Below are positions 1-11,270 of a DNA stretch of 64,000 nt, in pieces. Position numbers and translations under genes: made by a program. The stretch lies in the NCBI GenBank assembly GCA_950295325.1, contig OX485807.1, positions 48,780,796-48,844,795 of the forward strand. Direction: 5' to 3'. The notes below the pieces were generated by a model. The model was not told the origin of the DNA and searched no databases. It saw only the letters and a program-made list of their open reading frames with translations. The stretch's first letter is position 1. Every line of letters starts with the position of its first letter. Source of the stretch: Polytrichum commune (lineage: Eukaryota > Streptophyta > Polytrichopsida > Polytrichales > Polytrichaceae).

Positions 1-111
1 GATTTCTATGAAATCATCGGCAAGTTTTCTGAAGTCTTGAACTTGAACCTCTTATTTTTCAAGCTCAACCGGTTTATTTGCAACTAGTAGCCAGTTCCCC
101 CCATTCATTGG
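1..111 (+). repeat. AACCGG-type MITE, 3' part cut by window edge
   Basis: This is the right half of the 230-bp family described at 43,886, ending in CCCCCCATTCATTGG. Its partner in copy B is the full element at 49,790-50,019. Confidence 0.7.
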
Positions 112-282
112 TTCAACTGGTTCTTAACATTACTTGGCTGATGAGTTGTGTTTAGGTTACTTGCCTTCGAAGCATTGGGATTCCGGCATCCAGAGGCTTT
201 ATTCCCAAATCTATTGTGGGGCCCATGAACACAACTTATTAACTGAGTAATGTTATGTTATATGTTGTGATCTTTCGGGTTT

Positions 283-421
283 TCTTTATTCATTAGAGGT
301 GTATTCCATAGATTATTCTAAAACGATGGGTGATTTTCCTAAAGTATTGAACTTTAACCAACTATTTCTCAAACTCAACCGGTTCAATTGTAACTAGCGA
401 ATACTTCTCCCGGTTCATTGG
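283..421 (+). repeat. AACCGG-type MITE, 3' half only
   Basis: It starts in the middle of the family consensus (around TATTCCATAGATT) and runs to the terminal TTCATTGG. The same half-element is at 50,191-50,329, so the truncation came before the segmental duplication. Confidence 0.7.
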
Positions 422-3414
422 TGGCCAAGATTTTCTCGACAAGAAAAGTCCAACTCACCTTGGGTGATAGAATTGAAACATATGGGCGTACCTCTCATTC
501 ATTGAAAGGCATCGTGGGATCTATCTCAATGATATGAAATGAAATTGATTTTAAAGTCCAGGAAGTCAAAGGAAAACCCATGACATCTCAAAGCCATCAA
601 AAATCTCATTTGATGTTCTCAAACAAAGTCTTTCATGCTAATCAAGAGTTGAATTCTTTTCCACCTCATGGGGAAGGCATCAAATCACCTTCATCTCAAG
701 GATTCTCTTTAAAATGAATGTGAATCGTACTTGAAGCAAGATAGATAGCTAGATAGAAACTCCATACCTTTTGTATGCTTGAAGCAACTACTAATACCAT
801 CCCAACACAACATCGTTATTGCTTACCGCATCTATAATCCTAGAGTCGCCATTGAAATTGACAAGTGATCGACAACCCCTATTCCTAGAGAAAACATGTC
901 ATGCCACTTTTGCTCTTATAATGTATATGAAAATTGGGCACATTTTGTGTTGGAGAGCCCTCCCTACAACCCCATGAGAGATGGGTTTTCTTTCTATTTC
1001 ATAATGTAATACTAGGCAGTCTTGAGTTTTTTCTTCCAATTGAACCATCAAGTTGCTATTAGTCTCTATCTCACAGAGGCCACTCCTTGATTGATTGTGG
1101 GGAAGTAGCCTTTTTGCACCATTTTGATGTATTGGTAGTCCCATTGGCCTTTTGGCTTCCCAGACTTTAACATCAACATCATTTCATATCATTTTATTCA
1201 TTCAACCAAAAATGCCTTAGAATAGTATGTAGGTCATTTTGAAGAAAAAAAAGATATTGGAATTAGCTTCAAAGATCATGATTTACTCCAGAGATACATA
1301 TTTGAAGTGAATGACATGAACATGGATGGATGAGAGATACACTAGGGTGCAATCTTCCCTCACACCACATGGCCCAAAAGCAATTGAAATCATGTGTAGC
1401 CTTGGCTACATCCCTTGCCACCCCACCAAACCCAAGAACCACCATACATTTCTTCACAATAAAGGTTGAGGTAGGAAGCCCTATTGTGGGCACTTCCAAA
1501 GTCCACAAATAATTGTCCTAGTTGGATCAGACCAAGACTTGTCTTGTCCATGTAGTAATTATGAACACAAAGATTGTCATGTCAAAATGAGTTGCAAAAA
1601 CTAATTTGAAATTTTTAAATCAAGATTCTATTTCTCTTTGAATGATCACACATGCCCTCTTGAGCTTCAATTATATTAGCATTTACCGAACGTAGAATAA
1701 ATGTCTATATTCTATACATGTAGGGCAATCTCATTGTTGCTTGCATATGCTTGGTACTCATTCTTAATAGCAAGCCTTGTCTTATCCGTGATGTTAAGTT
1801 TTTGAGCTAAAGCATAAAGGACACAATCACATTATTGTAGGATTTGGTGTGGGGGTGCGCATGGATAAAGTTTTGTGACACCTACTATGGGGAAGGGCAA
1901 GAATGCAAAGAACCATTGTATTATGTATAGCGTAGGAGTTTCAAGTTTAGGCCTCAATGACTACTTAATATAAGTGACTTCAATTTAGTTTAGTGTGACT
2001 CAATTGAAAAGAATTAACAACAAACAAGCAACACACTTGGGAGGGGCTATTTATTTTTATCCACACCCCATAGTAGGTGTCATGAAATGTGCATGTCTTG
2101 TTCAACAACTTCTAGACAATCAAGGTAACTTATTAGCGTTCTCTAGCCACTAGACAAAACATTGCAACCCATTTTGTAAACCAGAGGGGTCTCTATCATG
2201 CTTATGTATATTAATTGTATGTTCCAACATTTGCATGCATGTCATTTTTACATTGGTTGAGGTATACTTAAATACCATGTGGAAACTACATTATGATACT
2301 AGAAATGATGATATACAACGCTCTCTATAGTACACCAAGAGCAACTTTCTTGATCACTATCATGGAAGCCATCAATAAAAGGGCGCAAGCAGGGTCAAGT
2401 ACACAAAACTCCATTATCTTGCATAAGTTTAAGTGAAAGTGATTCAAAACAATATACTAACTATGAATTTTGTGAAGGAAAAAATCATAAACATTTGAAA
2501 AACACATTGATTCACAAAGCCAAGCAATTTTTGTTAACAAATTAAATTTCAAGAAAAGTCTACCTATTTTAGAAGATGGTGCAAGTAGTGTGCAAGTAGA
2601 TATATTGGACAAGTAATTGTGAAAAAATTGCATAAAACATGATAAAATTACATAAAATTGATGTTTTTCTACAAACTTTTGCATTGATGCCCTCAAGTTT
2701 AGAGTGAATTCAAGGAACATGAAAAAATATCCTACTTTAAAATATTTAAGGTCATGAAATCTACATTCAAAACTAGATTTAGCCATTACCTTTTGAGCGG
2801 TACTTTTAATGATAAGTTTTGAAGATCTCATCTTGATATTCTATATTTGAGCACCTAACATAACAATAGAGGGTGTCATGAAAAAAACCCCAATTTAAAC
2901 AACACTTTGCTATTATTTTTAGGTGTTTCACCATAAAATTATGATTTAGCATACCAGAGAACTTCTTCCGTATACTTCACCGTGCTTGCTCCCAAGAGCA
3001 GTTGATTCAATTTCTACTTGTTATTTGAATTATGCGGAGCTATAAATGTTACTATAAACTTATACAAGTTCTACAATTCAAGTAGAATTAAGTAGACGTT
3101 TATGAGCATTGCACAACATTATATAAATCTCATGTGGTAAAAAGTGAAAATTGAAAAGATTGAAGTCATTGCACTACACAACTCCATATTATTACCAAAT
3201 GCAGAAATTGCCAAGTGACACTAAACACACAAACAATTTAGATCATTTTTCAACATGTTTGGTGAATGCATGACTTGGTTTTTTGGCTCAACGTGGTCTT
3301 GCCATTCATTCCTTGGCACTAGATAAATTCTATGATCTAAAAGCATGATAGATTATAGAACCACATTCTTAGATTTTGAATCCAATTCGTAAGACCACAT
3401 CATTCCGATTGTAT
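422..3414. other. Intergenic, no gene recognised
   Basis: Only short unconvincing frames are seen. The part to about 1,930 is duplicated at 50,330-52,550. The open frames conserved between copies (899-1,144, 1,269-1,508) use non-ATG starts or overlap each other on opposite strands and match no family I know. The part from 1,935 on is found only in copy A and is AT-rich without readable structure. Confidence 0.6.
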
Positions 3415-3647
3415 CAATGAAACGGGGAGAACCGACCGCTAGTTACACTTTAAGCGGTTGAGTTTGAAAAATGACTTGTTTAAATCCAATACCCCAGGAA
3501 AATTACTGATCCATTTAGAGTAATTTACAGAATATTCCTGAGTCGACCTAATAAAGAAGAACCGGAAGATGTCAACATGTAACCAATTGATCTTGGAAAC
3601 ACTAAGATCTCGACCGATTTTGCCCAATCTCCTTTCCCGGACACTGG
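3415..3647 (-). repeat. AACCGG-type MITE, full length
   Basis: It runs from CAATGAAACGGGGAG to CCCGGACACTGG, which are the imperfect terminal inverted repeats of the family, in reverse orientation to the copy at 43,886. It is absent at the matching place in copy B and lies at the right end of a 1.7-kb A-only stretch. Confidence 0.75.
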
Positions 3648-4036
3648 TCCATAGTGACTTAAAAGCACGAATGATGTTTGGACCAACTTTTGGCTTCAAA
3701 CATTCACAAAATGTAGTTTCAATTTAAGGAATAAAATTATCAAATGTCTTGCAGTCCTTCTTATTTCTATTTTCTTACGCGAGGAAATTTTTCACCACCT
3801 TAAACTTCATATTTGGCACATAATCTCTTAGGTGATCGGTTATGGGTGCCTCTATTCTATATCATTACCAATGTCTAAGGTCTGTCATAAGCGCTCATTT
3901 CAACCACTCGTTGTTTCTCATTTTAGCACTTTAAGCCATGATATTTGTGATGGCATTATTGGTTCCAACTTGATCAAAATTTAGTCCTAGAATGATTGAA
4001 ATTCATTCCCAGCCTCATCAAAATTTTAGTACCCTA

Positions 4037-4261
4037 TAGATTGTTGATGGGGTTGTGATCGGGAATAGGCGCCTCTACGATAAATGCCCATCATGTAGAC
4101 ATCCTATAGATCATGAAGGCAATCCGAAGGTGACTACCGTAGAGGGCTCTATGTTCCAACAAAAAATAATTATTTTCCTCTCAAAAATTGCCATGTGTCA
4201 TGCTCACATTTGCCTTGATCCACTAGTATCCCATGTGGAAACTACATTCCGGCACGTGTAA
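4037..4261 (+). pseudogene. Unrecognised coding relic with a CPSC zinc-ribbon-like motif
   Basis: The frame through 4,055 (start codon GTG, not ATG) reads NRRLYDKCPSCRHPIDHEGN, then KVTTVEG, and becomes unconvincing after about residue 35. The CxxC pair in a basic context recalls half of a zinc ribbon such as those of RPA-like or Helitron-encoded proteins, but the second CxxC is not seen. A TAG stop lies about ten codons upstream in frame. The stretch is in DNA present only in copy A. I read it as a fragment of a mobile-element or host gene, function unknown. Confidence 0.3.
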
Positions 4262-4429
4262 AGATGAAATAGGGAGCCCTCTATGGTAATTCAATGTTGG
4301 ATTCCCTTCACTGTGGCATTTGTTTGCAAAATTGCACTAACTATGCTTCTCTTGACATGCATAGTGAACATATATGATCCATATATCAATGATTCATGTG
4401 CTTGATGTTGAAAATGTCAAGTATATTGT

Positions 4430-4635
4430 TTATCCCAATTAGTGCATGTTCCTATTCAGAGCTACATAATGCAATAATGCCTTACTTAGGAATTCGATTT
4501 TTAGTAACGGAAGTTCAATAAGTTGTTCGGACATTATAGAACATTGATGACTTTTCTTGGTAAAACATTACATTCTCATTAAATAATTATAGCACTACAT
4601 AACTCTAGATTGTAACCATGCACTAATTGGGATAA
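4430..4635. mobile_element. MITE with perfect 19-bp TIRs (TTATCCCAATTAGTGCATG)
   Basis: The left end TTATCCCAATTAGTGCATG is repeated exactly inverted at the right end (CATGCACTAATTGGGATAA). The 206-bp element has no coding capacity. Sub-terminal sequence (AGAGCTACATAATGC on the left, GCACTACATAACTCT on the right) extends the inverted repeat imperfectly. It is missing from copy B. Size and form suit a Tourist-like (PIF/Harbinger) or related MITE; a target duplication was not resolved. Confidence 0.8.
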
Positions 4636-4915
4636 TCAATGTTTTGAGATGGTATATATGGGCATCACATATGAGTGCACCTCTTATTCATCCAAGATGA
4701 ACACCTTAAAATAGCTTGGAGTCCAAATGTATATTTTGAAAAGATTTGACACTGGAAATAGTTTGGAAGACCTTGTATTAGTTTGGTCCAAATAATTTGA
4801 GATAAATAAACCACTTTCCTAATGAATTCATGTTGTGGAATACCACTGGAATGACTTTGCCTTCAACCCATAGAAATTTTTGTTTTGACTAGAGTCCCTT
4901 TACTGCCCAGGTCGC

Positions 4916-5130
4916 TACACCACTTATGGTACTTAGTGTCACTTACAATTCAGAGTTATACAATGCTATAAGTATTCATTTGTAATTTTTCACCAAGCAT
5001 AGTCACTTATGTTCTATAATGTCCAAACAACCTTTTCAACTTTCATTGAAAATTGAACTCACAAGTAAGAAGTAATTACATCGTGTGATTCCAAATAGTA
5101 AGTGACACTAAGTACCCTAAACGGTGTAGT
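4916..5130. mobile_element. MITE of the AAGTGACACTAA family, copy A
   Basis: It is an imperfect hairpin: the left end CACCACTTATGGTACTTAGT with GTCACTTACAATT is mirrored by AGTAAGTGACACTAAGTACC with CTAAACGGTGTAG on the right. It is duplicated at 52,957-53,170, and diverged relatives lie at 26,711 and 38,301. No coding capacity. Confidence 0.75.
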
Positions 5131-5601
5131 CCAGCCCCATATTCCTCCTAGAGCCCCATAAAAATATGAGTCAATGTACACGGGGGATAGATTCCACGAA
5201 CCCCAAAGCCCTAGAACAAGATGGGCTCTCACATCCCTGGAAGAGCATTAGGTTCAGCGAGAGGAATTGTTTCCCTAGAAGGTATGTGGTAATTTTTTAT
5301 TTAATTTTTAGTTTGTTTGACTAGAAAAATTTAGGTTCCCTTTAAAATTAATCAACTTTTAAGATAATTCTAAAACTATCTCAACAAGGCAACTTCCGGC
5401 TTTTCAAGGCAATTTTGTTGGATAAACAAGAGGTGCACTCAAATGCACTAATTGCGCCTTAATGGCCTCTCACCATCCGGCTCCAAGTGGACTTGGTCAT
5501 GCATCCGTACGTACGATTTGAAGGAATGGAGTGTGTAGTTTGCTTCGGTTTGAAGGTTAGACCTTCTTGGTGTCTAGTAGACTCAACCATTGTGGAAGTG
5601 A

Positions 5602-6148
5602 GGGGTTGTTTACACCATGGATCATGAAGTCGTCCCAAGGTCCTGTAAGATTCATAATTGACTGTTGAACTCGTTCTAGGACCACTTTGGTTTACACCAA
5701 GAAAAAAATGTTGGAGTGATCATGGAGTTTGAGGTTCCCAAAAGACATATTCGAAGGCCTATATTATCCACTGACATGGTCCAATGGGTTCGGCGGTGGG
5801 AGAGGCAAAAGAGTTGCTTTACTAGAAAAAGGCAGGGGGCCATGGCAGAGAATTGTTGTTATAATAAAATTTTAATGAGATTTTTTTTGGGGAAGAAAAG
5901 ATGTAGACAAGAGAAGTCAAGAGAATGATCAATCCTTTTGGGGGGGGGGGTCCAAAACTACCCTTTTTGGACAAGTTTTAAAAAAATCAACACATTCACT
6001 TTTTGGTGCATGGTCTTTCCTCTTGGTCCACATTCAGTTTACACCTAGTGAGGCATCCAAAGGCTTTGTAAATTTACTTTTTAAGAAATCAGATCATGAA
6101 AAAAGACCATCTTCCATGGTCCGACTTCATGTTCCATGGTGTAACCCG
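5602..6148. mobile_element. Non-autonomous DNA transposon (GTTTACACCATGGA ends), copy A
   Basis: The left end GGGGTTGTTTACACCATGGA, then TCATGAAGTCG, is mirrored at the right by CGACTTCATGTTCCATGGTG then TAACCC, giving about 30-bp terminal inverted repeats on a 547-bp element. A G-run sits at 5,941. No convincing transposase frame is present. It is conserved in copy B at 53,674-54,241. A related right-end sequence in inverse orientation lies at 9,237-9,420. Confidence 0.7.
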
Positions 6149-7156
6149 ACCTTGAACGCAATAATATCCTTCAAATGACCTTAAACATTGATGTTTTTAT
6201 ATTTACGACTTCATAAATTGATACCCAAAACATCGACTAGTCTAGTGAAGCCCAATAAAAACGAATCGGTCCTCTCAACCTATAGAGGGCCAGTATCCGG
6301 CTTCATTATTAGTAAAGCCTTTTCATCTCCCCTTGATGCACGAGATGGACGAATTATCCAAGACGCCACGAAGCCCACGCCCAAACTAAAAGGCCCGTGG
6401 CACCACCTTTTAAGTAGTTCAACTCCAAAAAGAAACACTCAATTGCGGTCATATCATGACAAAATTGATTAGTTTACATTCAATTAGTTTAATTACATTA
6501 GATTTGAGCCACTTCCCTTCTCGAACTATGCAATAACCACCTGAATGATTGAATGTGATTTTATATATATGATAGGTTTGTACGTTGTTACTGAGTATAT
6601 GCATTTTGTATTTGGAAACCTAGCCGATTTTGAGCCAACAATGGACTACGTGTCACTCGATGAAAGACAACAAATTTTGAGGAGAATAGACACTATGTTT
6701 CTTATTGGTCTTAGAAACTTCAACACTGCATCCATAAAATATAGAGTTATGCAACCCCAAAGATCATTGACCAACACATACATCTAATGTTGGATTCCAT
6801 AAATTTACATAATTTTTTTTTATTGGACACATACTACGATGCTAGGCACATACTTCAATGGTAGGCACATACTTAGATTTTAATACTTTGATTCTTCATA
6901 AAAAAAACAATAATTATATTTATTAAATATTAGCTTAAAGTGACAAAATACACTCTACTTGGAATGAAGTATACATGGTTCTTAAATCTTCGAAACAACA
7001 CACATGTAATTGGTGTGGTCACATGAGGTTGCCTTCTGCACAATGTTTCGTGACAACTTTATTGTCATGCCATTCAGCTCTTTATGGAAATGTTTTCAGG
7101 CGTTCCTCTGTTATAATTAAAATATTTTGAACAACAACAGATTACTCAATAATATT
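6149..7156. other. Intergenic, no gene recognised
   Basis: Open frames at 6,188-6,472 and 6,545-6,787 have a partner in copy B only in broken form: the 6,188 frame is shortened at 54,282 and the 6,545 frame is interrupted at 57,540-57,740. They are therefore unlikely to be genes. From 6,906 on the DNA is found only in copy A. Confidence 0.55.
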
Positions 7157-7430
7157 CAGTAACCTCCCGCTTAAGTACGCACCCGTTTGAGTACGCATCC
7201 CGGTTAAGTACGCATTTTTGGCAAGAAAATTAGGGTTCAAGATTTCTTAGTTGAACATGTCGTGAATCGTCATTTGGTGTAAGTTTTGAAGTTTTTTTGT
7301 GCTTGGCTTTGAGGTCAACCGCTCGCGATTTGGGAAACCCTAAATCCTAAAGTACGCACCTACCAGGCTACCAGCTAAGTACGCACAAACTGCGCATGTT
7401 CAAGTTGCGTACTTAAGCGGGAGGTTACTG
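7157..7430. mobile_element. MITE with perfect 25-bp TIRs, copy A only
   Basis: The 274-bp element begins CAGTAACCTCCCGCTTAAGT, then ACGCA, and ends with the exact inverted complement. Inside, the motif AAGTACGCA recurs at least four more times, as expected of sub-terminal transposase-binding repeats. Matching DNA in copy B (around 57,858) lacks it. The CAGT...ACTG ends resemble pogo-like or hAT-like MITEs; no clean target duplication was seen. Confidence 0.88.
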
Positions 7431-7531
7431 TTCCTCATTTCAAAGCGTATAGGTATTGGCAAGACAATTGACAAACGTATTAATTTATGAAAATTTTCAA
7501 GTTTACAATGTACCCAATTTTGTGTGCAGAT

Positions 7532-7622
7532 CAATGAAAGGGGAGAACCAACCACTAGTTACAGATGAACCGGTTGAGTTTGGGAAATAACCGGTTGAAG
7601 TTCAAGACTTCAGGAAGATTAC
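7532..7622 (-). repeat. AACCGG-type MITE, truncated
   Basis: It holds the CAATGAAAGGGGAGAACC end and the two AACCGGTTGA motifs of the family, then stops where copy A rejoins sequence shared with copy B. Confidence 0.65.
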
Positions 7623-9530
7623 CTAGAGAGTGGTTAGGTGGTAGCTTGACACACCCACCCCAAATCTAGCCATTACAATAAACATTGAATATTCTTAACC
7701 CTCAAACATTTTTAGGACGTTCAGACTACTTGTGCATTTGTATCTTTATAGTGAATGTTATGAAATCTTCACCAAACTCTTTCCAATTCACTTTGCATCC
7801 ACATGGCAAGAAGAACAACCTTTCAAGACAACACATGCCATCATTATCTACGGAAAAGTCAGTCATATCACAATCTTTATTCACATTGTGCACTTTCAAA
7901 ATTCCATATGTATCAGAGGCCCAAATTGGACTCTAAGAACATGTAAAGTATGTGAGTGTCAATAGGTTACCTTTTTTGAAAATAATTTCTATATCATACT
8001 AGTTAGGTGCGGATCAAAGATCAAACACCACAAAGACACATGTTTTAACCCACACTCAATATTGAACGCAATTGGGAGGACCTATGTGTTAAGTTAAGGA
8101 ATCAACACATTTCCAATACGCATAACACAATCCATAGACGTCCAATTTTCAATGTGATCTTTGCTGATGCTTCATCATAGATTTTCTAGTGCAACACAAG
8201 TCCGTTGTGTAAATCTGCACTCGATGATTCGACTGGCAGCAGCATTGATCCGGCCCCTAAACTTCTATGATGTGATTCAAGTTTCAGAACAGTGAACTTG
8301 CACATATGCCCAAAAACCCTTCTCAAGCTTCACTGAAGGCCTTGGATTTGATGATGACAATTTATGAGCTTCCGTAATTAGTTCTGCTATGAATGTGATT
8401 GAATGACCAGAGACCTTGGGGGATTTCAGACTGAAACTGCAATTCGGATTTGGTACAAAAACGGTGGAAAAGGAGAAGAAAAATTAATTTGGACTCTGCC
8501 TCAATTTGTGCAGAGTCGAGACAGTTTTGGTTCATTTGCGTACTCTTTTGGCCGGCATATAGAACTCCCTTCTAGTAAATTAGATTTTAAACTAAGGGCT
8601 GGCTCAGAGCTCAACTGGCAATTGTCATGGCGCTTGGAACACAAGCATTGTATGAGCCACTTGCACCTCGAGAATAAATTTGTGGAGGGTGTCATTCTGT
8701 GACTCACCTAACTGCCCATGATTATAAAGTGCAGTCCAAGTGTAATGTCAGTGCCCAAGCTAGTATCACTTTCTAAAATGAAAATGAAACGAAATAGATT
8801 TCAAAGTCCGGGGAGTCAAAAGGGGTATGGGACTAAGAAGTACATCGAGATGGTGTCAAACTGGTTAATTCTCCATAGTGGAGGAGTGCGGTAGTCTCCG
8901 TGAGATAGAGGCTAATATCGACTCAATGGCCCATTTGAAAGAAGGACTCGAGACATGCTCATTAATACTCCGTTCTCAAATAATTATTGAAACTTATCAT
9001 TAATGGAGTCGAACAATTTTCATTTGCCAGATCAGAGTCTTCCCCTTGTTTGCTTTCCTTGGTTGGGCAATCCAAAAACAATGCTATGTTGTCTATGTAC
9101 TTAGTGCAAGGTATCCTCTAGTAAAAGGTAAAAGGTAGTTGGCTCTACGTGTTTCCAATTCGAAAGCCCCTATCTACCTCATATATTGTTTTGTTGGATT
9201 CAAACTATGTTGTGATAGAATGGTAGATATGTGGTTTAGGGGTTGTTTACATCATTGACCATGAAGCTATCCCATGTCAGTGGACATTTTTCCGTGGTCA
9301 CACTTCCATGGTCCAATTTCTAAAAAATTGCATTTTCAAAGCCTTTGGGCCCCTAACTAGGTGTAAACTGAACGTGAACCAAAGGAAGTGCCCATGCACC
9401 AAAAAGTGGATGTGCTAATTGTCTTGTAATATATGTCCAAAAAGGGAAGTTTGGGGAATATCCTTCATGTTTGACCTTATGCCCTTCCTCTTCCCTTCTT
9501 TCCTCATAACTTTGTGCATCCCATTTCCCC
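7623..9530. other. Intergenic, duplicated in B, no gene recognised
   Basis: Frames at 8,403-8,702 (+) and 8,501-8,707 (-) are both preserved at 58,678-58,929 and 58,728-58,934. They overlap on opposite strands, differ between copies by a frame change near 8,460, and match no family I recognise, so preservation probably reflects recent duplication rather than selection. 8,753-9,350 is A-only and carries a GGGGTTGTTTACATCATTGA end related to the element at 5,602. Confidence 0.5.
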
Positions 9531-9602
9531 AAGTGTCAAAGTGTGTAGCGCCATTGCAATTCCAATTCGAGGTTGGTCGACCCAAAGAGTGTATGAGGAC
9601 TT
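9531..9602 (-). pseudogene. 71-bp TNL LRR-exon fragment joined to foldback element, copy A
   Basis: The stretch matches 13,445-13,515 of gene A's LRR exon with three substitutions. On the minus strand it encodes the LRR piece beginning SSDTLWVDQPRIGTAMAL in the functional exon. The match ends abruptly at GAGGACTT, where the left arm of the foldback element begins. The same chimera is at 59,172-59,242. Confidence 0.85.
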
Positions 9603-11270
9603 GGATTTTTTGGACTTGACCGAAAATTGTTGCCCACCCACCCGACTTCAAAAAAATCATTGCCCTTGCATTCTTGAAGGCCACTTATCCACAAATCCCA
9701 TACCCAGGGTGTGCACTATTCATTAAAACCAAGCATCACGTGCGTGCATGCCCCTTATTAAAATACCCCTGTATACATTTTATGTTTGCTAAAACCAAGA
9801 AATATACTTACAAATCTCATTGCTTCAAAATACATTTCCATACATACACAAGGGTCCAAAAACAAATACAGAAATTGTATATAACATGTGTACAAATGTT
9901 TGGAAATGCAAAAATATGGCCCTATTATATGTATAATATCAAATCATGGATTTTTCGTTATAAAGTCGTTAATTAGTGGATGAAAAAACACATGATTCTT
10001 GGTCCAGGTCTAACTTGAACGCGTAAACGCGTAAATGCGTACTTTACATATATTTTTCTATAGCCTCATGTATATCTACTTCTTGCTTAATAGCAATATG
10101 TCTCTTGTACGTACATTTTGTACATGCTTGTTTTAAATAATACCCCTTTTGTGCACCCACGTATATAAATACAGTACTTCAACAGTGCACTCCCTGGGAT
10201 CCCATATTGAGTGCACTTCACCTTCAACGTTCAAAATCCAATATATGTGTTCACTTTTAGTGAATAAATAAGCCATTGACTAGGATTTCATTTTCAAAGT
10301 GAAAGCACCAGTAAAGCATGTAATTAACTTGGGAATCAAAAATATTACAAAACCCTCATTAGCACTGAGGTTATAATTTTTGTGACTTACCATTGAAAGG
10401 GTCTTTGTTATTCTAAAGGGGCCTAAAATTAGTGATTTACTTTTAATATGGTAAATATCATAATATTTTAGTTGTTACCTTCTACTTTCACAAAGTTTTC
10501 ATACGCATTTAAACTAATTAAGTGTGATTGTATGTAATTAAGTATAATTAATCCTGAATCATTCAAATTACGCTCAATTAGATAAGAAAGCATACTTACC
10601 TAATTAATTAAGCCTAATTAATTATAAAATGTACTTACAGGAATTAATAATGATTTACTGGAATCAACTCCAGTAAAACTACCTTTAATTTACTAGGCTT
10701 TATTAATTTGGTAAGTTTACTTTCTGATTTAATTGGGCTTAATTATGATTAATCATAATTTATTAGATTTAGTTACATTCAGTCACACTCAATTAGTTTA
10801 AATGCATATGAATACTTTGTGAAAGTAGGAGGTATTAACTAGACTACAATATTTGACATTTTTAATGCTAACTTAATTATTATTTCATATTTTAAATACT
10901 AATTTTAGTTCCATATTAGAATGAAAAAGGCCCTTTCAATTGTAAGTCACAAAAATTATAACTTGAATGTTAATGAGGGTTTTGTCATATTTTTGAATTC
11001 CGAGTTGATTACATGCTTTGTTGGCGGTTTCATTTTGAAAATGAAATCCTAGTCAATTGCTTATTTAGTCAATGATAGTGAACATATATATTGGATTTTG
11101 GACCTTGAAGGTGTAGTGTACTCAATATAAGTGGCCCCCAAGAATGCAAGGCCAATAGTTTTTTTGAAGTCGGGTGGGCGGCCAACAATATTCAATCGGG
11201 TCCAAAAAGTCTAGATTCGATCGACGGGCGGCTACCCTTGCCCGAACCTACCTCCCCCAAAAAGTTCGTG
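9603..11270. mobile_element. Giant foldback (palindromic) element, copy A
   Basis: The left arm (9,603-10,660, interrupted by a 496-bp insertion) and the right arm (about 10,670-11,270) are inverted complements. Examples: CATATTGAGTGCACTTCACC at 10,203 against GGTGTAGTGTACTCAATATA at 11,110; ACCTTCTACTTTCACAAAGT at 10,480 against ACTTTGTGAAAGTAGGAGGT at 10,815. The centre is TTTACTGGA-ATCAAC-TCCAGTAAA near 10,665. Without the insertion it is about 1.17 kb of near-continuous palindrome. The right arm ends in ACCTCCCCCAAAAAGTTCGTG; the left arm lacks this tip and is joined to the LRR fragment. Copy B holds the same element at 59,243-60,404, and single arms occur at 34,818 and 36,160. Confidence 0.9.
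9703..10198. mobile_element. 496-bp DNA transposon nested in the foldback, 8-bp TSD
   Basis: The ends are CCCAGGGTGTGCACTATT and, inverted, CCCAGGGAGTGCACTGTT. Direct repeats ATCCCATA at 9,695-9,702 and 10,199-10,206 form an 8-bp target duplication. Copy B carries the intact empty site (one ATCCCATA followed by TTGAGTGCAC, near 59,335), so insertion came after the duplication. An 8-bp duplication fits hAT; the frame at 9,674-9,976 straddles its left border and is chance. Confidence 0.92.

Noticed and set aside
899-1508. Minus-strand frames preserved at 51,532-52,117
   Set aside because: Different lengths and extensions in the two copies, overlap with opposite-strand frames, and no recognisable domain.
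8403-8707. Opposite-strand frames conserved at 58,678-58,934
   Set aside because: Both strands are equally open and the plus frame has shifted upstream in copy B; explained by recent duplication.
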